From Candidatus Methanovorans sp. (lineage in GTDB: Archaea > Halobacteriota > Methanosarcinia > Methanosarcinales > Methanosarcinaceae), in assembly GCA_020793565.1 (NCBI GenBank), contig DQIP01000233.1, forward strand, positions 1 to 55,292: a stretch of 55,292 nt of DNA, given 5' to 3'. A program made the translations under genes and the position numbers. Numbering within the stretch: position 1 is the first letter of the stretch; every line of letters starts with the position of its first letter. The notes under the pieces are model-generated. The model saw only the letters and a list, made by a program, of their open reading frames with translations, ran no database searches and had not been told where the DNA came from. This document shows, piece by piece, positions 8,162 through 17,161 of this stretch.

Positions 8162-9160
8162 ATGGCGAAATTTGGAAAATCTATTATTTTCGTACTGGGA
8201 TTACTTTTGATAATAGCAATTATTACCAATACAGCTATAGGTTCCACAAATATATCTCCGCTTATCACCGCAAAGATCCTGCTTGCCCGATATTTCTTCA
8301 TAGAACCTACATGGACCTCCAGTCAGGAAGTTATCATAACTAATATCCGCCTTCCAAGAGTGCTTCTGGGAGGTTTTGTGGGTGCAGCACTTAGCACAGC
8401 CGGTTGTGCAATGCAGGGACTGCTAAAAAACCCCATGGCTGATCCTTATATAATTGGAATGTCATCCGGTGCTGCACTTGGTGCATCCATTGCTTTTATG
8501 CTGCTGTTGCCGGTACAGGTTACATCATTTGTAATGGCTGTTATTACAATATTCATTGTATATAATATCTCAATTATAGGGGGAAAAGTGCCGATTGATA
8601 CCCTTCTGCTTGCCGGTATAGCAGTTGGTTCATTTCTGGCGTCGATTACATCGTTAATCATTTTCCTTGCCCAATCACCCCATCAGATCATCTTTTGGCT
8701 GATGGGAGGACTCTGGACTGCAAACTGGGACAAAGTGAAGATCACAGCTATCCTTGTGACAATCGGCATTGTTATGTTGTATCGCTATTCATGGAAACTG
8801 AATGTAATGTTGCTGGGTGAAGAAGAGGCGCAGTATCTTGGTGTTAATGTTGAGCATGTGAAACAATACGTACTGGTGTTTTCTGCACTGATTACAGCTG
8901 CGGCGGTATCAGTCAGCGGTATCATAGGGTTTGTGGGACTCATCATTCCCCATATCATGCGCATTCTTGTGGGTCCGGATCACAGGATACTATTCCCTGC
9001 TTCGACTCTGGCAGGTGCGATTTTCCTGATACTCACAGATACATTTGCCAGAACCATTATGGACTCAGTAGAACTGCCGGTTGGCGTAGTAACTGCTATG
9101 TTTGGTGCCCCATTTTTCATATACCTCTTAAGAAAGAGGAGGGATAACCTGTATGCTTAA
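8162..9160 (+). CDS. btuC: Corrinoid ABC transporter permease
   Basis: FecCD-family membrane permease, 332 aa with about ten membrane helices. It pairs with the ATPase encoded next to import the ligand delivered by the binding protein. Family hallmarks are RLPRVLLGGFVGAALSTAG, MQGLLKNPMADPYIIG, GAALGASIAF, and GIIGFVGLIIPHIMRILVG near the C-terminus. The last is the region that contacts the ATPase. The start ATG has only a weak ribosome-binding site, consistent with translation in an operon. The gene overlaps the ATPase gene by 8 bases. Confidence 0.92.
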   Translation: MAKFGKSIIFVLGLLLIIAIITNTAIGSTNISPLITAKILLARYFFIEPTWTSSQEVIITNIRLPRVLLGGFVGAALSTAGCAMQGLLKNPMADPYIIGMSSGAALGASIAFMLLLPVQVTSFVMAVITIFIVYNISIIGGKVPIDTLLLAGIAVGSFLASITSLIIFLAQSPHQIIFWLMGGLWTANWDKVKITAILVTIGIVMLYRYSWKLNVMLLGEEEAQYLGVNVEHVKQYVLVFSALITAAAVSVSGIIGFVGLIIPHIMRILVGPDHRILFPASTLAGAIFLILTDTFARTIMDSVELPVGVVTAMFGAPFFIYLLRKRRDNLYA

Positions 9161-9932
9161 GATCAAAGACCTGAATGTAAGTTACGGACAGCATCAAGTC
9201 TTAGAAAAGATCGGATTAAGTGCAGTTAAAGGTGAATTTATCGGGATAATCGGTCCGAACGGTTCAGGAAAAACAACATTGTTAAAAACTATTACAAATG
9301 TTTTAAAGCCCACCTCAGGGACAATTATGATCGATGGAACAAATATTGAGAAAATGAAGAGCAACGAAATTGCAAAAAATGTGGCCGTTGTCTCGCAGGT
9401 GGTCTCAATTAACTTCGAGTTTACTGTGAAAGACATTGTGTTAATGGGAAGAAATCCTTATATCAAAAGTTCTGAAAGCGTTGAGGACATTAATATTGCT
9501 AATGATATGATGAAGAAAACAAACATCCATTTTTTGAAAAAGAGACTGATCACCAGATTAAGTGGAGGAGAACTGCAAAGGGTAATCATAGCAAGAGCTC
9601 TTACGCAAACACCTAAGATCCTGCTTCTTGATGAACCAACTTCACACCTGGATATAACCAACCAGATAGAAATATTAAATCTTGTAAAGAAAGCTTCAAC
9701 AAAAGGTATGGTTGTAATAGCAGTGATGCATGATCTCAATCTTGCTGCCTATTATTGCAATAAGATATGCCTTCTACGCGATGGATGTTTAATATCGACT
9801 GGAACTCCACGACAGGTGTTGACTCCCTCTAATATTGAAGTTGCATTTAACCTTCCCATCGAAGTAATGCATAATAACAGGACAAACTCACTCTATGTAA
9901 TGCCTATACTGGAGCCATTAAATGAAATATAA
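9153..9932 (+). CDS. btuD: Corrinoid ABC transporter ATPase
   Basis: Cytoplasmic ATPase of the importer, 259 aa. Walker A GPNGSGKTT is at residues 34-42. The Q-loop region (VVSQVV), signature LSGGELQRV, Walker B ILLLDEPTSHLD and switch histidine MHDLNLAA are all intact. AGAGGAGGG at 9136-9143 lies inside btuC, 9 bases before ATG 9153. The gene overlaps btuC by 8 and cbiZ by 11 bases, so the three are translationally coupled. Sequence alone does not separate vitamin B12 from siderophore importers; cbiZ makes corrinoid the better choice. Confidence 0.92.
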   Translation: MLKIKDLNVSYGQHQVLEKIGLSAVKGEFIGIIGPNGSGKTTLLKTITNVLKPTSGTIMIDGTNIEKMKSNEIAKNVAVVSQVVSINFEFTVKDIVLMGRNPYIKSSESVEDINIANDMMKKTNIHFLKKRLITRLSGGELQRVIIARALTQTPKILLLDEPTSHLDITNQIEILNLVKKASTKGMVVIAVMHDLNLAAYYCNKICLLRDGCLISTGTPRQVLTPSNIEVAFNLPIEVMHNNRTNSLYVMPILEPLNEI

Positions 9933-10554
9933 GGTTAAAGGTACAAGTTTGATCATTGAAGGTGATTTTGAAGCTATAAGTTCAGGTATAAACGGTGGCC
10001 GTGGACGTGTTGAATGTCTAATTAACCACCGGGTGCAACCTGCTTTTGATCACTATGAACCTGCAGAATACCTGAACAATGTGGCAGAATCCCTTATGCT
10101 AAAAAAGCCTTACTTTGGGCTTTTGACAGCAGTTAACATGGATAAACTATGTGTAATGACAGAGGATTACCTGACAACTTTTGTCACCGCTGGTATCACT
10201 CATCCTTCGGGTTTTAAGGTTGGCAGGGCAGGAACTATTAATATAATCATTACTGTTGACGGAATGTTGTCAGAAAGTGCAATGGTTGGTGCAATAATCA
10301 CAGCCACCGAAGCAAAAGGGCTTGCACTTTTGGATATGGGATATGATTTTTTAGGAACGACTACTGATGCTGTGATCGTGGCATACGAGAACCACCTAGG
10401 GGCGGAGACAGAAACAAGGACAATGACGGGGGAAATCCTGGAATATGCCGGCCCATACACAGAGTTTGGTGAGATGATCACAAGAACTGTTATGAAAGGC
10501 GTTAAAGACGGAGTGGGAAAAAACGGGCAGGAATATACCATGGGGTTAAAGTGA
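9922..10554 (+). CDS. cbiZ: Adenosylcobinamide amidohydrolase CbiZ
   Basis: Enzyme of the archaeal corrinoid salvage route. It cleaves the aminopropanol side chain of adenosylcobinamide to adenosylcobyric acid, which re-enters cobalamin synthesis. The 210-aa sequence shows the family pattern GGRGRVECLINHRV near the N-terminus, GITHPSGFKVGRAGTINIII in the middle and an ATEAKGLALLDMGYDFLGTTTDA region. It overlaps btuD, so imported cobinamide and its processing enzyme are made from one message. This fits an organism needing large amounts of corrinoid for methyltransferases (inference). Confidence 0.9.
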   Translation: MKYKVKGTSLIIEGDFEAISSGINGGRGRVECLINHRVQPAFDHYEPAEYLNNVAESLMLKKPYFGLLTAVNMDKLCVMTEDYLTTFVTAGITHPSGFKVGRAGTINIIITVDGMLSESAMVGAIITATEAKGLALLDMGYDFLGTTTDAVIVAYENHLGAETETRTMTGEILEYAGPYTEFGEMITRTVMKGVKDGVGKNGQEYTMGLK

Positions 10555-10570
10555 AGATGTGAACAAAGAT

Positions 10571-10580
10571 ATTTATAAAT
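10571..10580 (+). promoter_or_regulatory. TATA box of a leaderless gene
   Basis: The sequence atttataaat is centred about 29 bases before ATG 10605. This predicts a transcript that starts within a few bases of the start codon, a common archaeal arrangement. No Shine-Dalgarno sequence precedes the ATG. Confidence 0.6.
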
Positions 10581-10604
10581 CCCCTTAGCGCCAATCTATC
10601 GTTC

Positions 10605-11540
10605 ATGGATCAGTTAAGCCAATTACAAGATACTGCAGAAAAGATCACAAGCATGGAAATACGCGGTGCGGGCCGGATCGCAAAAGCCGCAGCGGTCGCA
10701 CTTCGTGATTATGCAAAAAGCCTGGAAGTTGGCTCAATAGGGGAGTTTAGCCGCCATATCGAAAATGCCGCAAAACTGCTGGTGGATACCCGACCGACCG
10801 CGGTCTCACTTCCAAATGCGGTCAGGCTCACAGCACGATACACTTCTGCGGATGTGGAAGAAGCAAGGGAAGAGATCATCAATAACGCTGAACAATTCAT
10901 CAAGCAGGCTGGTGATGCACTCCAGAAGATCGGGGAGATCGGGGGCAGGCGCATCCGTGACGGTGACGTGATCATGACACACTGCAATTCCCATGCAGCG
11001 CTTTCCGTAATCACCACTGCTTTTGGGCAGGGTAAGGATATCTCGGTCATTGCAACAGAAACCCGGCCAAGACGGCAGGGACTATTGACAAGCAAACACC
11101 TTCTTGATCACGGGATCCCTACTACACTTATTGTGGATTCTGCAGTACGGTACTGCATGAAAGAGGTTGATTCCGTCATTGTCGGTGCAGATGCCATTGC
11201 TGTGAACGGCGCGCTTGTCAATAAGATCGGGACCTCACAACTTGCACTTGCAGCACACGAGGCGCGGACTAATTTCCTGACCGCAGCCGAGACCTACAAA
11301 TTCAGCCCGGACACAATTCTTGGGGAGTTCATTGAGATAGAGGAGCGTTCGGTCGATGAGGTCATCGATAAGGAGACACTTGCAGGTTTGCCTGAACTGA
11401 ATGTCAGGAACCCTGCTTTTGATATCACGCCACCGGAATACATCGACCTTATAATCACGGATGTCGGTGCGGTGCCGCCCGGGATGGCCTATAGTATTAT
11501 TAAGGACCATCTTGGATGGGAAATTGGCGATATGGTTTGA
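10605..11540 (+). CDS. Ribose-1,5-bisphosphate isomerase (eIF2B-like family)
   Basis: Converts ribose 1,5-bisphosphate to ribulose 1,5-bisphosphate in the archaeal AMP/nucleoside degradation pathway that feeds type III Rubisco. The 311-aa protein belongs to the eIF2B-alpha/MtnA fold. The two catalytic residues known from the Thermococcus enzyme correspond to Cys127 (in THCNSHA) and Asp196 (in VIVGADAI). GKDISVIATETRPRRQG and VNKIGTSQLALAAHE are also diagnostic. The paralogous translation factor eIF2B-like proteins lack the Cys in this setting, so the isomerase call is favoured. AMP phosphorylase and Rubisco are not in the window. Confidence 0.88.
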   Translation: MDQLSQLQDTAEKITSMEIRGAGRIAKAAAVALRDYAKSLEVGSIGEFSRHIENAAKLLVDTRPTAVSLPNAVRLTARYTSADVEEAREEIINNAEQFIKQAGDALQKIGEIGGRRIRDGDVIMTHCNSHAALSVITTAFGQGKDISVIATETRPRRQGLLTSKHLLDHGIPTTLIVDSAVRYCMKEVDSVIVGADAIAVNGALVNKIGTSQLALAAHEARTNFLTAAETYKFSPDTILGEFIEIEERSVDEVIDKETLAGLPELNVRNPAFDITPPEYIDLIITDVGAVPPGMAYSIIKDHLGWEIGDMV

Positions 11541-11919
11541 GAACATGCCACCATAATTTTAAATCACCGGGATTTAAAGTATAATGAGTGTTTTTATAAG
11601 GGTATTTGTATATATATTCAGTGCGATAGGGTATAAATGAGATTGTTGTGTGAAAACGCTATGCTGGTATCCATTTCAAAAAGCAGGGTAACGTGCATAT
11701 TCGGATTATCTAAAATATATTTGTATAGATGGTTTCGATGAAATCCAGATGGACAAAACACACTGCAATACCCCGCACAGCAATACCGCCGCAGACGGCA
11801 GATTCCAGGCATTATAAAATATACACATACACATCGGTCGGACAAAACGTAACACTTTTAATAACATTGGTGCGTAAAAACGCTATGTTGCCAACATTTA
11901 TTCTATAAATTGAAATGTC

Positions 11920-11998
11920 CCGAAAACGTCACCGTTCGCACCAGTTATTTGAGAATGCGAAGCCTCCGGTGGATTATTTCGGCGTCAAAAATCGCTAA
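11920..11998. repeat. Dispersed repeat D, copy 1
   Basis: The stretch around cgaaaacgtcaccgttcgca and ttcggcgtcaaaaatcgcta recurs in diverged form at 12480-12570. Both copies contain an inverted-repeat-like GC-rich core and end in TCGCTAAA. Its nature is unknown; it may be part of another mobile repeat. Confidence 0.55.
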
Positions 11999-12031
11999 AT
12001 CAAGTGCATAAGCATCTTTCGATTCACAAAA

Positions 12032-12177
12032 GAGACTTTTTATTATCTTCTGTAATGGTTCGAAAAACCACGGAGGGCACAGAGAAAAAAAGCAATGCTC
12101 CTCTGTGCTCTCGGTGTCCTCTGTGGTTAATTTTCTTTGCCATGATTTATTTTATCCAGAATTTATTAAAAAGTCTC
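12032..12177. mobile_element. MITE family A copy (146 bp)
   Basis: The ends are GAGACTTTTTATTA and ATTAAAAAGTCTC, flanked on both sides by CAAAA (12027-12031 and 12178-12182) as a target duplication. The interior is built from the imperfect palindrome accacggagggcacagag and its complement ctctgtggttaatttt. It interrupts a family C MITE. Confidence 0.8.
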
Positions 12178-12240
12178 CAAAATAGTCTATCACCCTTAGA
12201 TTTGAAGTGGATACATATATTTCTATTAATTATCAAGTAA

Positions 12241-12367
12241 AGACTGTCGGAAAAGTCTATATTTAGAGGTTCTCAACTTATTAAATAAATTGTTCACAAC
12301 GCAGCATGGCGTTTTACTTGCTAATATTAATTGAACTGTTTTGATTTCACCCCTTTTCCGACAGTCT
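12241..12367. mobile_element. MITE family B copy 1 (127 bp)
   Basis: The terminal inverted repeats are AGACTGTCGGAAAAG and CTTTTCCGACAGTCT. They are flanked by a perfect 7-bp target duplication, CAAGTAA (12234-12240 and 12368-12374). The second copy at 26243-26370 is in the opposite orientation and nearly identical. There is no coding capacity, so it must rely on a transposase elsewhere. Confidence 0.88.
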
Positions 12368-12407
12368 CAAGTAATCATAAACAGCGATGTTACTAATTAG
12401 CATCTAA

Positions 12408-12441
12408 AAAAAGTATCACCATTAGATTTGAAGTGGATACC
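12408..12441. repeat. MITE family C right-end fragment
   Basis: ttagatttgaagtggatacc repeats the right end of the family C element at 12195-12214, without a matching left end nearby. Confidence 0.6.
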
Positions 12442-12479
12442 TATGCTGCGTTATTTCATATTTAGATCATATGTTAAAA

Positions 12480-12570
12480 TACCGGGAAAACGTAATCGTT
12501 CGCGTCAGTGGTTTAGGGATGCGCCGCCTTCGGCGTAGTGTTATTTCGGCGTCAAGGATCGCTAAACAAA
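12480..12570. repeat. Dispersed repeat D, copy 2
   Basis: Diverged copy of 11920-11998, sharing AAAACGT..TCGTTCGC and TTTCGGCGTCAA.GATCGCTAAA. Confidence 0.55.
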
Positions 12571-12574
12571 AACC

Positions 12575-12612
<38 letters not shown>

Positions 12613-12680
12613 TGCCTGTCCACGCGCGTCCAAGGCTCTCTTGTTTTAAGACACGTGAGAAATGTATTGCAAGTTCGACA

Positions 12681-13391
12681 TCACCGGGTGCCGGTAATGC
12701 GCGTTCTCCTATGAAGGCCTTTTACAGGTTCGGATTCAACTCCCTCCTGCATGATCACATCCGAAACCGCGGTCGGGTCGCTGCCATCCATAACAATGGT
12801 CTCGATCCCGCATCTTTCAATGATCTTTGCAGCGAGAGGGTCAACCGGGGATTTGGAACCGGCTTTCATTTCGGTTGACATGACCACATTGACCAGTTCC
12901 TTTGCAGTCATTTTTTCAAACCTTATCGCATCAGGATCAGTTGTCGGGTCTGCGGAATACACACCATCCACGGATGTTGCTATTAGCATCAGGTCCGCAT
13001 TCAGGTATTCTGCCAGTATTGCAGAAACCGCATCTGTGGTCTGCCCGGGAATTACGCCGCCCATGACCACGATCTTGCTGCTTGTGAGTGCTGCTCCGGC
13101 ATCCTTGTATGTTCGGGGAGGTTCGGGGAATGCGTCATTCCCAAGTGCCGATATTAGAAGTTGTGCATTTAAACGTGTCACGTCGATTCCAATGAAATCA
13201 CATACAACCTCATTGGCACCCACGCTGCGAGCCACATTGATATAGTTCCTTGCAGCCACGCCTCCGCCTGTTACAACCACTAACCTGTGCTCTTTTGCAA
13301 GAGTGCTGAGAGCATTTGCATAAGAGATAAAACTATCCGGGTTTAAGTCTTTAGCAAGTATGGATCCGCCTACTGATATAACCACTAACAT
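12681..13391 (-). CDS. pyrH: UMP kinase, archaeal type
   Basis: Phosphorylates UMP to UDP in pyrimidine nucleotide synthesis. This amino-acid-kinase-family protein of 236 aa starts MLVVISVGGSILAKD. It then has VVVTGGGVAARNYI, the DFIGIDVTRLNAQLLI segment, VVMGGVIPGQTTDAVSAILAE and ATSVDGVYSADP, all typical of archaeal UMP kinases. The C-terminal tail (GVESEPVKGLHRRTRITGTR) runs beyond the usual end and lies next to the repeat tract. It may therefore be an altered terminus. Confidence 0.93.
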   Translation of the reverse strand: MLVVISVGGSILAKDLNPDSFISYANALSTLAKEHRLVVVTGGGVAARNYINVARSVGANEVVCDFIGIDVTRLNAQLLISALGNDAFPEPPRTYKDAGAALTSSKIVVMGGVIPGQTTDAVSAILAEYLNADLMLIATSVDGVYSADPTTDPDAIRFEKMTAKELVNVVMSTEMKAGSKSPVDPLAAKIIERCGIETIVMDGSDPTAVSDVIMQEGVESEPVKGLHRRTRITGTR

Positions 13392-13475
13392 AATAATCGC
13401 TGTCCATAATGAGTTCCATGTTTAAAAACTATCGTAAGTATGCGGCCCGGGGACATAAATTTCGACGAATATCGT

Positions 13476-14438
13476 TTATTTTTTTGTCCCTAAAAGAGTG
13501 ATAAAACCCAGTGCATCCTGCGGGCATTCTGCTATGCACCGACCGCAGGAAAAACAATCCGGACGTAGTGTTTCACCTGCTATAATAGGTTCGATCGAAG
13601 GACAGGGGGATCTCGATACACAGATATTGCAGTGAGTACACTTTTCCGGATCCAGGCGTATGCGAAAAATGCTTACATGTTCAAGCAGCCAGGTCAACAG
13701 CCCCACAGGACAGGCAAAATAACAGAACGGCCTGTACACAACAAGCGAGGCGATCAGCACCACACTTACCAGGAACACCAGCATTATATCGAATTTCCAG
13801 TCAAAGAGCCCGAAGGGGTTGAGAATATCCCGATAGGTGTAAACATCAATACCTGCCATGAAAATAAGAAGCAGACTCAGGACAAAGAGCAATATCCTGA
13901 CAGTATTGGTAATCTTGAAAGGCAGTCGGATATTCTTATCGCGCAGCAGTGGGATCCCGTTCATGATCTCCTGAAGCGCACCAAACGGGCAAACCCATCC
14001 GCAGAACATCTTTGCTCCGATGAGCGAAAGGATGCTTATGAAGATCACCATTGTGATCTTTCGGAATGTTGGTGCGCCGCCTGTGAGTAACGCATTTATC
14101 GAATCTATCACCGACGACAGGATGCCTGGCTGGTGCATGATCACAACCATTCCAAATAATATGAAGACCAAGGACATGAGAGCTGTCCGGATGTTACGGG
14201 TTATACTTATGGTCTTTAGAAGGACCAGTCCTGAAAAGGCAGCCAGTCCTCCAAGTATGTATTTTGTTGATGCCAGTCCGGTCAAAATGGATTCCGGATC
14301 AACAGCCTTCCCACTACCATGTCCATTGCCGTCGCCCATACCTTTTCCATCGCCTTCTGCCAGTGCGGGAACTGTGAACATGACGGCCTGGATGATTAGC
14401 AACAGGATGAAAATAGAAAAAAGAGTGCCAAATCTCAT
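13476..14438 (-). CDS. NapH/CcoG-like membrane ferredoxin
   Basis: Integral membrane protein with Fe-S clusters, likely passing electrons across or along the membrane. The 320-aa protein has a signal-like N-terminal helix, a Gly/Asp-rich external stretch (GDGKGMGDGNGHGSG) and about five further membrane segments. Two Cx3CP motifs (CGWVCPFG and CYFACPVG) are typical of the NapH/NosR/RdxA group. Two C-terminal ferredoxin motifs follow (CTHCNICVSRSPC with a following CP, and CFSCGRCIAECP). It is divergent from pyrH only by strand spacing (84 bp) and may be co-transcribed with it. The redox partner cannot be told from the window. Confidence 0.85.
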   Translation of the reverse strand: MRFGTLFSIFILLLIIQAVMFTVPALAEGDGKGMGDGNGHGSGKAVDPESILTGLASTKYILGGLAAFSGLVLLKTISITRNIRTALMSLVFILFGMVVIMHQPGILSSVIDSINALLTGGAPTFRKITMVIFISILSLIGAKMFCGWVCPFGALQEIMNGIPLLRDKNIRLPFKITNTVRILLFVLSLLLIFMAGIDVYTYRDILNPFGLFDWKFDIMLVFLVSVVLIASLVVYRPFCYFACPVGLLTWLLEHVSIFRIRLDPEKCTHCNICVSRSPCPSIEPIIAGETLRPDCFSCGRCIAECPQDALGFITLLGTKK

Positions 14439-14685
14439 GTAGATTAATTATGTGGTTTCCGATACTTAGGTGTTGTTGTGTCATTATCCGGGACTATACA
14501 GTGTCGTTATCCGGGTTTTATTTTTATGTCCTGATCCCTCATATCCCGAAAAAGCCTATCAACGCGTTCGTAATCGCACCTGGTCATAGGTCATAAAATT
14601 CTGCATACACGGCATTGACAGCACCCAATCCATGCGTGATAATTCAAGGTTATGAATCATAAATCACAAAAGGACTAACAATTCG

Positions 14686-15783
14686 GGTGGTGTCCTATAT
14701 TTCGTGACCTATACACTTAAACATTAAAAATTCTTTCCATGTCCATGGATGTTCCGTAATTCCTTCTGCCATGCACGATGTCCTCTCGATATTTTTTATT
14801 CCTTTGGGAGTTTTAATCGTCAATGCTGAATTGGTCCGAATAAAATTATTGTAGCATTGGAAGAAATCTAGATGATCATTTAACATATTCTTACATTTTG
14901 AGAAGCACAGGGTTTTCCTAACAAATCTTGAAATACCATGCCGTAGAGTTAGATTATAACGTTCTACAACCACTGTTTCAATGTCCTCCTCATCCAAAAC
15001 TCCAAAGATTATTCTCTTTGTTTTGCAAACAACTCTGCCATTTTCTCGCGTTTTGATAAGTTGACCATAGTTAATTGTGTCCACATCTAAATTCTCAAGT
15101 AAAGCTGTAGTATATTGGTCATTACCATCACTAAGAAATGAAGCTTTATTGTCTTGTGTTGGAAGTTTGCCACGTTTTTTCACTGTCGCAATCAGTTCAT
15201 TTGCAACTTCCTGTACTCTCTTTCCTACGGAATGAGCTAAGTGGAGTTTTGTGTCAGATTTGATGGCTGTGTAAATCCAACAATCGCCATGTTCATCTGA
15301 TCTATCATCTCCTTGCTTAACGTTTTTTTGTTTTTTTTTACGAATGACCACATTTCATCCACCTCAATTTGGGTCAATCCCACATCAGTTATCAGTAAAT
15401 CCGTTACATCTCTTGCATGTATGGCGAGATCCTCGATAATACTTGACACTGTGTCCCTGTGAATGTCCATTATGCGTTCAATGGATCTTATACCGTTTTT
15501 TTCTACCAGTAGTTTGCAGACCAAGATAATCTGTTCTTCTGTGAGGTGCCGTTTGTAGAATATGGTACCTTTAGTTTCGGGAAATCTCATACCACAGGTT
15601 TTACATTTAAACATCTGCTTGCCTTTGGCGTTAAACCCCTTCTTGGTGATGTGACCTCTGTTTTTCTTTTGGTAGTCTGGACAATGTTCATTTAAACATA
15701 TCTGGTTTTCTAAATTTACTCCATACATGGAAGATATTTTGGGACTGAAAGTATATAAAGATCACGATTTGTAGGACACGACC
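14686..15783 (-). mobile_element. Complete IS1-family insertion sequence
   Basis: A 1098-bp element bounded by imperfect 24-bp inverted repeats (14686-14709 and 15760-15783, beginning GGTGGTGTCCTA and GGTCGTGTCCTA). It is flanked by a perfect 8-bp target duplication, ACAATTCG (14678-14685 and 15784-15791). It has one transposase in two overlapping frames. It belongs to the longer archaeal IS1 type. The insertion ends only 45 bases before the start of the DUF11 gene at 15829. Confidence 0.92.
14695..15728 (-). CDS. IS1-type transposase made by -1 frameshift
   Basis: The first frame (15728-15237) has a zinc-finger-like region (CLNEHCPDY, FKCKTCGMRF), a helix-turn-helix and the first catalytic Asp in IEVDEMWSFV. 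The second frame (reading to 14695) continues with the second Asp in FLSDGNDQY and the catalytic region VVERYNLTLRHGISRF. The frames overlap at an A9C-A7C tract (about 15319-15341). There the heptamer A-AAA-AAC lies in the first frame, the classic -1 slippage signal of IS1. The fused protein would carry the complete DDE domain. No inactivating change was seen. Confidence 0.88.
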
Positions 15784-15800
15784 ACAATTCGAAACATACA

Positions 15801-15810
15801 TATTTAATAA
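15801..15810 (+). promoter_or_regulatory. TATA box between IS1 and the pilus-like operon
   Basis: The sequence tatttaataa lies 19-28 bases before ATG 15829, predicting a leaderless transcript. The upstream B-recognition region is only 17 bases from the IS1 end, so the insertion probably replaced any distal regulatory site. Confidence 0.5.
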
Positions 15811-15828
15811 AACGTATTATAAAATCCA

Positions 15829-17034
15829 ATGATTCTAAATAAAAGTGTTACAATATCCATGTTATTGTTAATATTTATGTTAATTCAACCCTCTGCTGCG
15901 GAAACCGAATGGATCGACCACGGTGAAAAAACGCTTTACTGGGGTGAAACCACCAACATCACCGGTTATATGGTTAAAGCGGTGGATTTCACCCCCAGCC
16001 GGCATTTCGATGTAGATCATGACTGGGTGCTGCTGGGAGTCTATAAAGATGGGGTCAATCTGGATGGCGCTAAACTTTCGTCTAATAATTCCCGTATAAA
16101 CGATACGGCTATTCTTTGCAAGGATAAAATAAAAATCGTTGTTAAAGATATTAGTACTGGATATAACATACCGTCTCCATATGTCGTAATTCAGGTATAT
16201 CTCCTTAAGGAAGAGATCATACCTTCAATTTCACCTGAACAATGGATCAACAATACACTTGAATTTTCTAAATGTGTGCTTAAAGAAATATATATTGGAG
16301 ACTGGATAAATGTGGAACTCAGGATGGTGAACCTGAAGGACATCGACCTGGACATTGCGATCAATGATTCGATCCCACCCGGATTTGAAGTGGTTCCGGA
16401 TCCGGAAAAACATCTCATGTGGAATCTCAGTCTGCCAGAAAAAGAAAGTACGGATGTGTGCCAGTATTCAATAAGAGCAACAAGGCCAGGTACTTTTACT
16501 CTCCCTGCCGCCAGGGCGGTAGTTGAATATCATGGGGCTACCTACACCATAATAACCGGTACTTCCGAGATAATTGCACACGGTCCGGATATAAATTTAA
16601 CAAAAACTGCTACAATGCTGGAAAATAATACAATAAGTGTCATTGTTTCAGTGCGGAACATTGGTGATCGTGCAACATATGTGCGGATCATCGATGAAAT
16701 CCCGGTGGATGCGGAACTGGTTTGTGGTGATCTGGATCTCGAGTTCGTGGCTCAGCCGGATAAAACCTATTCCAATAATTATAGTATTAAAACGAGCAAT
16801 GTTGGTCTCCCTCCTGTTGCAGTTATATATAAAGATAACAAGAAGCGCATTCATGAAGTGAATTCAGGAATGGTTACTATTACTGTTCAAACATCGCCGT
16901 CACCTGATATTTTACCAACAGCGATATCCAATGACACTCAAAATGTGACGGCATTGCAGTCTTCTAATAACGATTCAATACGTGAAAAGCTGGCAAGTAT
17001 GTTCCAACATTTTATGCAGATTTTTAAGAAATGA
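15829..17034 (+). CDS. Secreted DUF11-like surface protein
   Basis: A 401-aa exported protein with a signal peptide (VTISMLLLIFMLIQPSAA) followed by beta-sandwich domains. WINVELRMVNLKDIDLDIAINDSIPPGFEVV and INLTKTATMLENNTISVIVSVRNIGD have the DUF11/conserved-repeat pattern of archaeal surface proteins. The C-terminal stretch is rich in Ser, Thr, Asn and possible N-glycosylation sites, then ends in an amphipathic KLASMFQHFMQIFKK. There is no membrane anchor. It heads a run of pilus-like genes after a 127-bp gap, suggesting a pilus-associated or surface role. Confidence 0.75.
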   Translation: MILNKSVTISMLLLIFMLIQPSAAETEWIDHGEKTLYWGETTNITGYMVKAVDFTPSRHFDVDHDWVLLGVYKDGVNLDGAKLSSNNSRINDTAILCKDKIKIVVKDISTGYNIPSPYVVIQVYLLKEEIIPSISPEQWINNTLEFSKCVLKEIYIGDWINVELRMVNLKDIDLDIAINDSIPPGFEVVPDPEKHLMWNLSLPEKESTDVCQYSIRATRPGTFTLPAARAVVEYHGATYTIITGTSEIIAHGPDINLTKTATMLENNTISVIVSVRNIGDRATYVRIIDEIPVDAELVCGDLDLEFVAQPDKTYSNNYSIKTSNVGLPPVAVIYKDNKKRIHEVNSGMVTITVQTSPSPDILPTAISNDTQNVTALQSSNNDSIREKLASMFQHFMQIFKK

Positions 17035-17161
17035 ACAACATGCCACCAACATTGGATAATATGTTCGAATCACCATAATCACAAGTTATATAATATTTGA
17101 GAATACTTTTCTAAGTAATCGTAACATTAAATAATAAATAATGCAATTATAAGGCAATAAT

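Larger units (their letters stand above)
11666..12214. mobile_element. MITE family C copy broken by nested insertions
   Basis: The left end starts GGTATCC at 11666 and runs to about 11715. The middle is found at about 11995-12031 and the right end at 12178-12214. Joined, these three pieces match the reverse complement of the intact copy at 55134-55249. About 280 bp of foreign sequence lies between the first two pieces, and a family A MITE separates the last two. The 11541-12680 region contains no convincing gene. Confidence 0.7.

Noticed and set aside
11618-11845. Peptide DNPNMHVTLLFEMDT, also encoded at the window end, resembling a cohesin strand.
   Set aside because: Both come from the family C MITE in opposite contexts; the similarity is from the repeat, not from a conserved gene.
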